Of a stretch of 64,000 nt of DNA, positions 39,793-50,836 are shown one piece after another. The notes under the pieces were generated by a model. That model saw nothing but the letters and a program-made list of their open reading frames with translations, was not told the DNA's origin and made no database searches. Numbering within the stretch: the first letter of the stretch is position 1; each line of letters begins with the position of its first letter. The translations under genes were made by a program, and so were the position numbers. The DNA comes from Datnioides undecimradiatus (lineage: Eukaryota; Chordata; Actinopteri; Lobotiformes; Datnioididae): positions 1,552,230 through 1,616,229 of the forward strand of contig WARS01000007.1 of the NCBI GenBank assembly GCA_008933995.1, given 5' to 3'.

Positions 39793-40125
39793 AGCAGACA
39801 GTCTGTATTGCATCTTCTTGCTTGCACAAAAAAGGAGGGAAACATGAGACCTGTCCTGGACCTGCAGGCATCCGTCCACCTGCTTACTCATAAGAACTAG
39901 TAAAGCTTGGTGACTGGTTTGAAAATGATGAACTTGAAAGGCACTTTCATGTCTCTGGTTGGTGGGCGCAGGAAGTTCTCACATTTTGCCTTAAGAGGAC
40001 AGCAAGTAACTTTTCAGAGGCTCCCCAATTTTCAAAGTGCGTGGACACAGAGAGCAATCTGCTGCTGTGCTGGGGAGTGCAGGTCTTCTTCTACCTTGAC
40101 AAAAGTTATCAACACACATTGTGTA
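39793..40125 (+). pseudogene. Degraded DIRS-type retrotransposon reverse transcriptase (relic)
   Basis: Pieces of a reverse transcriptase are readable on the plus strand across at least two frames, with an in-frame stop near 39898. In order I see 'KKEGNMRPVLDL' (equivalent to the family's PKKDGGLRPILDLR), then 'NLKGTFMSL' (LKDAYFHV, first catalytic Asp region), 'RKFSHFALRGQQVTFQRLPN' (RKFLRFAFRGQAYQFRVLPF), 'FSKCVDTESN' (FTKCMDAALA) and 'VQVFFYLDKSY' (RILPYLDDWLI). The catalytic YLDD block reads YLDK. Block order and spacing fit DIRS1/Ngaro-like elements with a tyrosine recombinase better than LINEs. No recombinase, RNase H or terminal repeats were found. It is inactive and sits in mmp17 intron 1. 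The similarity comes from recalled consensus motifs. Confidence 0.7.
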
Positions 40126-43100
40126 ACAGCTAATGGTCCACGTTGCATCCTCATAGAAACTGACAGATGAAGTGTATAACACCACAGCTGGTGAAACAGT
40201 GATTCACAAATGCCCCGACTACTACATCATCAGCTCCCTTGGAACTGTTTGCATTCACAGACACAAAAACAGCTGGTTAAGACTAATGGATTCATGGTTA
40301 AGACTAATGGGAGATGCTGTGTTTCATCATTCTTTTCTACTGCTTTTTTGAATGCTGCTGTTTAAACAGGTCATCTTTTGTTGTGTCGCTTTATGTTCGC
40401 TATTAGATTTGATAAGCCCCACTAACTGTTTATGTTCGGGGACTGAACTTTCATAGGATAGTTGGGGGTGGAAACACACAAACATTTGCGTTTTCTTTGG
40501 CCAATTTTAATACTGCAGCGCATGGACGGACGCCTTGCTAATGTTAGAAAAGACTGGACAAGATTCCATTCTCATAATAAAAAAACCTTTCCAAACCCGA
40601 CCGGTTCTTTTGTCTCAGCTAATTCAAGACCATACTTTTTTCTGTTTGCAGTGCAATTAAATGAACAGCAAGAAGACAAATCAATAAAGATACTTGTTTC
40701 TATGACAATTCATACAGAACAACAGAGCAGAGGAAACTGCTGCAAAAGAAGTTTTTGTTGTCTGTTAATCTTATTTTTCACGGTGAAAACCTGCTACCGA
40801 AGCTGCTCTTCCACAAATAACTAAAAACACATTGCAACCGCCATGCAAGAGTTTAGCCAGTGGTGTTGCATCACTGATGTGTTAATAAAAAGACGCAGCA
40901 AACCCATGTCCAGAAGACCCAGCCTTGTTTGCCTGATGAGGCTACACTGTGACAGCAAAAACATGTCGAAATTATAAAAATAAGAAACGACAAGATCCAT
41001 GTTTTTAACAATCAAGGCTGCAACCTTAATAAACGAGAATCATAACCCCGACTGATGATGCTTACGCTGACTGTACCTACAGCTGCCTCTATTGTCACAA
41101 TCATTGCTTCATGCTCTTTTGACCATAACCACTAATTCTACTGGGGACCGACTGACATCTGATGACTCCCTTCATTAAAAGTACTAAATGTACTCAAGAT
41201 TCAATACACACTGGCCCAGTTTCTCTCAAACCATATACATACAGCCTTTTAGCAGATGATATAGTTGTTTTATAAGTAATCTTCAGAGTTTACCAGCCAG
41301 CAACAGCAAGTGGTAAACTATTGTATGATGGTGTTCCCTCAGCACAAATAAGCAGGGAGAAGGCTTAACATCAGGGTACCGGTAACACTTACTGGATGAG
41401 CTATGTGAACTCCACCGTGAGACATATTTAAAACAAGTCCAAAGAACAAATGTGGATATTTTCAGGTAGGCATAAATCACTGGATACTCTGTGAAGGCAG
41501 TGTTGCTTCGCATTTACTGCCACATGAAGTGGTGCGACGCATCCCAGACACCACAGCAAGAGTAATGGCCCTCAAGCCATACGTGCTTTGTGGAGGCTGC
41601 AGCGCCACTTTGTCGTGAGTGTATCATATAGCTCTATCCAGGAATGCAGGATGGCTTCCACCTTGACTGTTATTTTCTCTGCCGCGGTAAATGGAGGAAA
41701 ATCGCTGCTGTTGCCGCAGCTTTTCATCGGATGATACAGCTGTGTGCGCGTGTCAGAGTTCACTTAATTTTGCAGAAACAAAAAAAATTGTTTGTGCGAG
41801 AGTTAATAAAACTTTACTGAACAGCAAACGCCTCATTTTGACCAGGCGTCAGCAGAAGCGCACTGATATACTTTCAGAACTGTGCTTTACAAACTTCTTC
41901 GGTACCCTTCATCACAAATTAACAAATACATATCAGTGGCCTGTAAATAGGAATCGGCTGACGAGGGCCGGCCGCATGCTGACAGTGATTAACAGCCACT
42001 AATTGTCCGTCACAGGTAAGTCGGACAACTCCCAGACAGATTTCTGTTTATTTCACTTTGAACTCAACCTTAGAATGAATAGAATGCCTTTGTATTGTCA
42101 CTGTACACATGTACAAGGTACCCTATACACATGCACAACGAGATAAGAGCCACTCACTCTTCAGTGCAGACATGAATGTAGAAATATGACCCTCTGCATT
42201 GCTCCTGTACTGATCATCTCAGCGTGAAAGAGATTAAACTTGTGCGTCCAAGTGGAGAATCGAGAAATGATGCATTGATACCTGAAATCATTCTTAATCA
42301 TCAGTTCATCAATGATAAAGCTGCAAAATATGGTTAGTGCTCACATCAAGCAGCCGGACAATGAACTGCGACAAGAAGTGAAAGTTTAAGTTTTGTAAAT
42401 GAAACAGCTTGTTTTTTAGTGCTTTGGTTGTTTGTGGCCTAAGTCAAACAGTAAGGAAGGAAGTGTGTACAGGTCGTGATGAAAACCCTGTCAGCTGTGG
42501 CCGTACTGACCTTTCGGCAAACCAGAAAGAAATTGATTCAGAGCTGAGGTGCAGCAGACCATGTCCTGGTGTCAGTGTTGTTGGCATCCGCCCTGGCAGT
42601 GAGTCCGGGTATTTCACGTCGATGGAAAACGTGGATAACGGAAGTTTGCTGGGTGTATTGTGTGTGCGGTCTTCTATTATGTAACTCGTGCACAGATCTC
42701 GAGAGACCAAACAGAAAAAGCTACTGGTTTGAATTAAGAATTTTGATGGTCCCACACAATCTCACGTTTATAGTGTGTCTGAGGTAGAAGCGAAAGTAGA
42801 AAAGGTACATCATCGCTAAGTGGTAAAAACCTTACAGCAAATGCAAAGACACAGAAATGGATCTATTTAGCGCTCTTGTAGCAGACTTTGTTAAGACAAA
42901 CTTAATCCCCAAGCGTAGGTTTCAGGGAGAAGACTCTGAGTGAGACAGAAGCTGGGATGAGCAGGGAAAAAAAAAACGCCCTGAGGAGTGAAATTGCACT
43001 AAAATGCAGCTGTGATGGAATTTTGAAAACGAGCCAGGAAAAGCAGTCAAACTTCTGCGCGACAAAGTTTGAGAAACGACTCATATTTTGCATATGACAC

Positions 43101-44013
43101 AGTGCATCCACCCAGCTGTTAGGATCAATTGCAAGAATACACAAGTTTATTGATCTCCTGCCTTAACCTCAGCCTTGACCCTGTGCCATCCATGCTGTGG
43201 GTCCACAGTGACGAAGCTGATGATTAATATTGTCTACATTACAGTCTGTGCGTCCTTACTCGTGCAACACACGCACGAACATTAAGATAAAACGGTGAAT
43301 TTGCTCTTGATCAGATCCGAGCTCAAGCGATTCATCTGGTTCCCCCGGCTACTGTAGGTGAATAGCTTCTGAACACATCCAAAAAAATGCATGACTGTGG
43401 GCTTTGATTCCAGTTCAGATCAATTTATTTAGACTATATCCATCCCTATATATACAGAACAGACCGCACTATATATCCTCTGTTTTAAAACACAGATTGT
43501 ATGATCTTTCATTGACAGACCGGAGAAAAGCCCTAATTAAAACCTTATATTATCTCAGGGTATTAGCACAGGATGTGTCATCTGAAAAACAGGTCGATAC
43601 GCCAACATATGAACTAAACCCTTCATATACTTCCAAAAGGATCATTGGGTGACGCTGCTTCTCTCTCCCCCTGATCAGGGGGATAAAGTTCCCGTGCGCA
43701 ACGTTTCGTCTTCTGCATCAGCGTGCACCGCCGCTCCGCCTCGCGCACCGGACTGCAGAGCGCTGTTAACATTCACGGCAAGTATTCGGTGAAAAGACAG
43801 CGCTTGCTCTTTCCTGGACGTTCAAGAGTAGCCCAAGAAAGAGGAGGGAAAACCCTGCCACCCCACGGCCCCGCAGAGTGGTGGTGTGTGTGGGGGGGTG
43901 GGGTGTAAAAAAAATAGTTCATTGATTAATTAAGAGACACAACACCCGACGTTCAGCAGCAGATACAAAAACTTCCCCCTCTGCTCTTAAAGTAGGTAAA
44001 AAGGAGAACTTAC

Positions 44014-44148
44014 CACCCCCGTGTCCAGCTGCTCGGTGGTCAGAGAAGGAGCCGCTCCAGTCAGAGGTAAAAGCCACAGTATCTGCACCAACAGCAGCAT
44101 CTCCGCACGAATATTCCCCATCCACTTGTGAACAAGCAGCGAAATCAT
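44014..44148 (-). CDS. mmp17: MT4-MMP-like matrix metalloproteinase, coding exon 1 (signal peptide)
   Basis: Read on the minus strand, the frame opens at ATG 44148, with a second in-frame ATG at 44121 and a third at 44100. An in-frame TAG lies four codons before the first ATG. The frame runs to a consensus donor (G|GTAAGT, complement 44008-44013). The first ATG has A at -3; the second has T at -3 but G at +4, so the start is uncertain (45 or 36 codons). The hydrophobic core MLLLVQILWLLPLTGA followed by APS is a typical secretory signal peptide with cleavage likely near GAA. The exon ends at ...LDTGV in phase 0 and joins exon 2 as TGV|DWLSKFGYLPP, matching human MMP17 LGVEWLSRFGYLPP. The product would enter the secretory pathway and, in this family, become a GPI-anchored extracellular zinc endopeptidase; those domains are outside the window. 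Confidence 0.88.
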
Positions 44149-44560
44149 GATGCCCTATGACAGGCTGATCCTGCAGGGCTCGCACACCGACCCCGACAGC
44201 CGCATCCACGGGGTAAATCACACGCAGACACTCTTGGAGAATTAGCCCGAGTAAGTCTACCTCACTGTTGAGCGCAAACACATAAAACACATTAAAACCA
44301 GAGGCGCTGGGAACACTTGAGACCGTTAGAGCAGTTTGAGTCCCGCAGAACTGCACCTGTAAGTCACAGCGGAGAGTTGAAGATCGGGGGGAACTGCGTA
44401 TTCTTGTCTTATATCAAGTCCATCTGAGGTAATGTCCCTGGAGCGAGACGCGCGAGCTCCCCTCACTGTCGCTGCGTCTCGAGCGCTGGAAAATGAAAGC
44501 AGCTGCGCGTGGTTGTGTCGCGAGCAGCAGAGATCAACCTCAAGTCGGATGCATTAAGCT
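44149..44560 (-). promoter_or_regulatory. mmp17: Probable mmp17 5' UTR and CpG-rich promoter region
   Basis: CpG density rises sharply here compared with the surrounding intron and flank, for example around 44440-44530 (GCGAGACGCGCGAGCT, GTCTCGAGCGCTGG in plus-strand orientation). This is what is expected at a vertebrate transcription start. On the minus strand a weak TATA-like 'GATATAAG' occurs around 44408-44416. No start site can be fixed from sequence alone. Short upstream ORFs occur at 44409-44423 and 44257-44292 if the transcript includes them. Confidence 0.45.
44257..44292 (-). other. Upstream ORF of 11 codons in the presumed mmp17 leader
   Basis: ATG at 44292 followed by ten codons and TAG at 44257-44259, ending 108 bp before the first mmp17 ATG. 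It would matter only if transcription starts upstream of it. A smaller four-codon ORF sits at 44409-44423. Confidence 0.35.
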
Positions 44561-44760
44561 ACACAACTTCCGGACATCGTTCAGAAAATAAAACACTCGC
44601 TGTTTGACAAAAATATTTGAACTAAATGGCACGAGCGCAATTTATTTAAACGTGTTAGAGCTTTACGGCCGTAAATATGATACACCCTGCGGTTGTCAAA
44701 TGGATATAAGAAAAAAAAAAAGAAAAACTGGATTGTTATTAAAGTCAATTTATGCTGATG

Positions 44761-44785
44761 TAATAATAATAATAATAATAATAAT
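44761..44785 (+). repeat. (TAA)n microsatellite
   Basis: 25 nt of perfect TAA repeat, about 600 bp upstream of the mmp17 start codon. Confidence 0.95.
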
Positions 44786-47700
44786 GCTGTTGAATTTGTG
44801 TAAGTCAGTTATACTAAACATCTGCTGATTACATTAATAAGAATATGAGTAGGCTTGTTGACTTTGTTGACCTTTCACAGTTTCATATAGCTATTGATTA
44901 AATACATTAGGTTTGTTGGTAATAAAAATAAAAATAATTATAAAACGTAATTTCAGGCTGTAACAGCTTGTGATTAAGGTCATGTATTGCATTAACCTAC
45001 CTTTTTTAAAATTAAATTGTTGCAATGTTCGATATAAATTAGGTATCCTGATGAAAGAATTAATTGTAGAAGTTAGACTGAACACAGATTTGGATAGACC
45101 ACTGTTAGATATGGCCAGTAGGTAAGTATGTAGGCTTACAGACAGTTTTCTAAAGCACACCTACAGACATAATGATGTGAAAGAAACACGTTCGACAAGC
45201 GACAATAAAGCAGCTTCTTGTTTACTTGTTGGTTTGCCTGTTTGCCTTTCTTCCTATTATGTATAATAAGCAAACATCCACGCTGACGCAATATGTAGCC
45301 TACCCACGCAGATCCACCTGCAGATCTCGGCTCACACTTTTATTTTGAAGTCCGATGTCCGAACTTCCGGTCGGCTGCTCTCGAGTCTTTCTCCGGCTTT
45401 ATTTAAACAGCTGTGAGAGAATTCGAATTCGGCTTGAGGCGCCTTTTATTTAATCTCTTTGGCCTTTAATCATGATGCATCAAACAGATAAAACTGTTCA
45501 TGTTCCAAAGAGGGTAATTAAATGATGGCCACGTTGTTATAGTAGCAACGTTATATCATTTGATCCTGGAAAATGGATTGCAGAGTGATTAATAACTGCT
45601 ACTATAGCTGACTAATAATATTGGTATCGTAAAGATAATTAGTGTGTCTATTTCCTACACAGCAAAACAATCTTGCTCAGCTCTGTAGTTTTGTTTTTTT
45701 TTAGCTGTCTGGATCTGACTTGCTGTCAAGGATGATTGCCATGCCCAAGGTTAAATAAACATCATAAAATCCTCATTTAAACTAAATGAAGTCCAAGGAA
45801 GCACGATGCCAATTAGAAGTGGAAAGCTGGAAGTACTTCAACAACAAGCGGTTGGATTTCATTTCCTCAGTTTGAAACCTAGTGCATCATGGTAGACTGA
45901 CGGCGAGTGAGATCCCTCACCTGGATGAACCATGTTCAACCCCACAACATGGCTATTATCACATCAAGACCAAGTGGATCCTAGTTCTAGCAGTGCTGAC
46001 CTGCCTGACCTTGCAGCTCTGCACGCAGACCTCCTGCAGAGGCTGCATGTAAAGAACACATCCAGCAGGAAACTTAAACAGTAAAGCGCGATTGTTAGTA
46101 CTGCTGTGAATCACCGTCACCTGCCTCCACAACATCAACGTGAATTATCCATTTAAATCTGAATCATAATGCAGATGCACGCGCACACCTTGGTGCCCGC
46201 CCACATGCAGACACCCACATGCATGCATCTTAACTATTCTGTGTCTACTTTGATAGACAGTCTCCTTAACCTTACTGCACTGTTACTAATGATTCACAGT
46301 TCTCCTTTATTATACCACAGCCTCATGGCTTGACTGCAAAGAAACGCATAATGAGTGCATGGGCACGAGAGCCCACATACACAAATTAAGCATCTCCAGT
46401 CGATCTGCTGCCAGAACTATTGAATTTCCATTTCAAATAGTTTTCTATGTAATATTTAACAGTTATATCATTATTTTCCCCCGAGCAGGTCTAGACAACT
46501 GGTGCTACATGATGTGGCTGTTTGTGCCATTAAAGTCCAGGAGGCCCACAGTGTGCTGGGAAACACTTAGGAATGAATTGACACCCAATTAAATACTCAT
46601 ATGAGCAGAAGCTCGCTCCTTGAAGTGAAGAAAGTGCATATGTCTCTGAAAACGCAATAATTTTGTACTCCTCATTACGTTTTTCCACTGTGTTTTAGAA
46701 AACGTGAGAGAGAAACACACAATTTGCTGAGCCGCATTAGGGATCTGCACGAAAACATTTCAATGGAGCAGTTAATGCATAACACAACTGCATCAGCTTC
46801 CTCTGAGGACAAATGAATTCATTAGCTTATGTGTTTTATCCTAATTATTATCCACCGTGACTGGCTAATCCAGGAACATTTTGTGATCAATCAACTGATC
46901 AGTCAATCCATAAAGGGCCATGCACACATGCATGCTTTGGCTGCTCCCATTTCGTATTCACATCCATAAAGCAGTCGTTCATCACTGCTCCAGAGGAGAA
47001 AGACATGAAAAATGGGCTTTTTTAAAAATTCGGCAGCATTAAGCTCTGCTGTCTTAGCGCTGAAGGCTCCAAACTTCTCAGATTTGCTGTTCCCAGTCCC
47101 AGTCGGACTATAGCCACAGCATTATGATGATTGTAGCATCTGAGTACTGACTCATAGCATGTCTGCTGGCAAAACAGAAGCTCCAAGTCATTCTGTTTTA
47201 TATTAACAGAAGGTTAAAACATCCATTTACTCATCTCAGTCTGCTCTGCACATTTTACCTGAAGTGTTTCACCCTCTTCAGACTGTTTCCCAAAGAAATT
47301 TAGCTCATTTTCTTTGGTCAGAGCATATAATTATAGGAAAACCCATTGGCCGGTGCGGACGTGGCCTGAATTGAGTTTTGTTGGCTGCCATTGTAACGCA
47401 TGCATTTTAATATTTGTTGTAGCGTTTGGTGCCAACTTGGCTGCAGACCTCTTGCACTGGGTGAGGTTAATATCCTGAGGATAAATGAGCATCGTCACAT
47501 ATCTTCCTATACCATCGAATCATGTCAGGTGGGATCGCGGAGGAGCGCTGTGAATGTTTTCCTGCAGCTCGGGGGAATGTTGTTTGATTATGGAGACAGT
47601 GTTTGTAATTTTAATTTAATAACATAATTCATACCTAATGCATTTTGTATTCACACTGTCAGCGCTGCTTAATGAGCTTTCCCATTAGTCAATTTAACAT

Positions 47701-50189
47701 TGTGGTGTTAAAAACCATCATGCCATCCATTAATCTCTTGGTTTTATCTACTTTACACTGTTATTGTTACTCTTTTAGTTGTGTTACAGTCTGCATGATC
47801 AAAGTTGAAATCCTTAACTGTTCTCATGTTTATTGCAATAATCTACCACAAAGATGGGAGAGAAAGTTTACTTTTGATTATTTTTTATCTTTTTAATAAC
47901 ATAAATGATACTAATTAGCATCATAATGACAAAACTATAGAACTTATATAATGAAGGAGCTTTAAATGTGATCAAACAAACTCAAAGATCAGGTGAAAGG
48001 CACGTTATTGAAGGAGGGTCATGCAGTACCACAGCCAACCAGAGCGAGGAGTCGCTGCAGCCACAAGCGCAGCCAGTTCAGTGGAAAACCCGACCCAGGT
48101 GAATGGACCAGGAACTGGATCCTGTGGCCCCTGTGGTGCTGGATAGCAGCTTTACCCCTGTAGCAGCTGTGCACCCAAAGGAAAGTGTTTAAAGGGGATT
48201 AAAAGTAAAAAGTGCTTTAGATTTCAGGTCTCAGATTTGGCTTTAAGATATACAGACTGTTCTGAAGATTGCAGGCTCTGACGGTTAATGTGCTAACACC
48301 CTTTTGAGAAATAAGAGTTAACGTTATTGGCACATCCTACATGTTGGGAGGATACTAAACGTAGCAGAATTCATTAGTATCAACAGAAAAACAACATGAA
48401 AACCACTACAGACGAGCTGTTTCTTAGTTAAAGCCTCTGTAAAGTGACTATTTTCAGTTCATTAAAAGCACAGCTTGCATCTGGGCTTTTAAACATACAG
48501 TAAGTCACAACCCGTACTTTGTTGAAACGTCTTATATTGACAGTCAAAAGCTCTGGAGCATCTCTTTAAAGGTGAATGTTTAACAGTTCACAATCAGGCT
48601 CTGATGGGTTAGGCTTTTACCGCAGCCTTTGTGCAAAATGTGTTCGCTGAAGCCCGTATTCGTTCTACAAAAGCACCATTTTAAAATGATTGTAATTCCC
48701 AGTAATGATCACAGTGCATGATTTGGCAGGTACAACCGCAGCCGACCTACAATTTTCCTGTCACACCTTCAAATAGAAATGAACAAATTTGGCTTTGGTC
48801 TTAGCTGAGAAACGGTAAGTAAACATGTATATTGCTCCGAGAAACGGTACAGTACGATGCATGTGCTCGTGCACACACACCGGCACAGCACCTCATCGTG
48901 AAACCTCTCTCTCTCTTCAAGCCTTGTCAATCACCAAGTTTCCATGACTCCCAGAAATGCACCTTAGATCTCCTGCCACAAAAGACCATGTCAGTCACAT
49001 GTGAGAGCCACGAGGTTCAAAGCAAATAAATAAACAATCGTTTTGTTTGTTTGTTTTTTATTTATTTATGCGGGTGGGAGACAGGATTTATTAAAAGGCT
49101 TCTCCCACACTGATCCTCAGAGACCAAGTTGTGGCGTCTGAGCTCCTTTTCAACTTTTTTCTTTTTCAAAAGACGGTGCGTTATTGTCACATTTCTGAGC
49201 ACATCCTGCCACTCTGTTTCCATTCACCGTGGTGCAGCAGCACAGGAAAAGAATATACATTATTCTTATGGAAAAAAGGAAAAAAAGAGTCTCCTTGAGT
49301 TGTTTAAAATGCAGCTTTTCCACTGTCCTCTACAGTGGGAGCACAGGGCATTAGAAAAAATATAATTCTATCTATTCACTTAAGCATGCACTGGAGAAGT
49401 CGCCGGTCTATCGTGGGTCAAGACGAATTCAGTTTTGATAAATGCAAATGCAGACATCTGTCGCCCTGGGGACGTCTGACTGTGGAGAAGTTTACCAAGT
49501 CTTCCATTCTGCAAAATTCTGCCAGACCTTCAGTTTAAAGTGCCTCTGATTGCAACCGACGAGTGCCAAGCGTTACATGATGAAAGACGAAACAAATCGG
49601 CGTCTGTTAACCACAGACTGCTGTTACATGTGCTGCTGTGCATTTGTTTGACTTAGAGTCATCGGTGCTTGTTTTCCACAGTCAGAAAAACTGCTCTATT
49701 CAGACAGAAATGCTAGAATTATGCAGGAACAGAGGAGAGCCACTTCAGCGTGTGGAGTACTGCTCTTACCATAAGGACCTCATTTTAAAAACCCCTCTAA
49801 GAGCTGCGTTACAGCACGAGATTGTTTTATATGTGTTGTAGTGTTGTAGCGAGGTGAATGTGTGTTCAACCAATCACATGAACTGCTGGTAGCTGTACAT
49901 TCATTACCGCTGATAATAATGATTCCTTATTCTTTACGCCCTAATAAAAGCTGTTAGTTTGGATATTCTTGGCCCCTGCATGTACCAGAATATCCATTTA
50001 AATCCTGGATTTTAAAATCTCTCCTTGTAGGATCAATAAAGTTTATGTTAGATTTTAAAAGGGGCAGAGCTGTCAGATTTGCTCATCACCTTGTCACAAA
50101 GACACTTTAATTAATAACTCCCATTCCAAAGATAAAGGACGATCCAAACTGAAGCTAAAATTGAGGTTTTTTTAGCACTATTTCGAAAA

Positions 50190-50595
50190 TGCAGCTGGGG
50201 CCAGGAGATGTTTAGCTTAGCCTAGCTTAGCATAAGGGCTGGAAGCAGGGGGAAACAGCTAGCCTGGTTCTACCCGCTAAAGCCAAAGTCCACTAATTTG
50301 CACATTATATTTTGCTTGTTTAAGACATTAAACAGACAAAAATCAAGTTCAGCGAGATGTTTTGAGGACTTGTCATCACTGTGAGGTTGCCAGGCAACCT
50401 CTGTAGAATCCAGGATGTCAACACAACCCCCGTAAAACAGCAATTTGATGCTTTTACTATACATTTTTGAACAAAATCAGATATATGTAAAATTTAGAAA
50501 TGAGGATAAGTTTTCTATTAACACAGAGCTCAGCTGGTTGTTGTCCCTCGTTTCCATTCTTTGTGCTAAGCTAAGCTAAGCTACTGAGTGTGGCA
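50190..50595. repeat. Teleost 'GCTAAGCTAAGC' foldback repeat
   Basis: The left end has 'AGCTGGGGCCAGGAGATG', 'TTTAGCTTAGCCTAGCTTAGCATAAGGGCTGGAAGCAGGGGGAAACAGCTAGCCTGG' and 'CCACTAATTTGCACATTATAT'. The right end has 'GTTTCCATTCTTTGTGCTAAGCTAAGCTAAGCTACTG'. The terminal arms are inverted with respect to each other (GCTTAG... versus ...CTAAGC). I recall this arrangement as one of the commonest percomorph repeats. No coding capacity. Confidence 0.78.
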
Positions 50596-50814
50596 TCAAG
50601 CTTTCCTCTTGGCAAGAAATTCAATTAGCATATTACCTGAATGGATAAACTGTTTCCTTAGGCACCTCTATAAAAGAGGTACTGACAATTAAGGTAAACC
50701 AAAGTCTTTATTGGTTAGTCTAGCCACAGTCCTCTTGATCTCTTAGATCCGGTGAATTGGGTCAGTTATTACTTAGGCACCCGCTACTTCCTGCCACCAA
50801 ATCAGTTGAAACTC

Positions 50815-50836
50815 TTTTTTTTTTTTTTTTTTTTTT
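50815..50836 (+). repeat. Poly-T run
   Basis: 22 consecutive T residues. Confidence 0.95.

Larger units (their letters stand above)
2687..44013 (-). other. mmp17: mmp17 intron 1 (about 41.3 kb)
   Basis: Bounded by a GTAAGT donor (complement of 44008-44013) and a polypyrimidine acceptor next to exon 2. Both flanking exons are phase 0 at this junction, so the splice joins cleanly. The interior is mostly unique AT-rich DNA with simple repeats and dispersed teleost repeats, listed separately. I found no further MMP-like exon in it on either strand. The long stretches 2687-6100, 13540-16770, 23230-27100, 29850-36790 and 37280-39790 contain nothing I can call beyond simple repeats and scattered low-complexity runs. 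Confidence 0.8.

Noticed and set aside
43919-44356. 145-codon open frame on the minus strand over mmp17 exon 1
   Set aside because: It begins at a GTG, is in a different frame from the signal peptide exon, and reads through the exon 1 donor into the intron. It has no recognisable domain.
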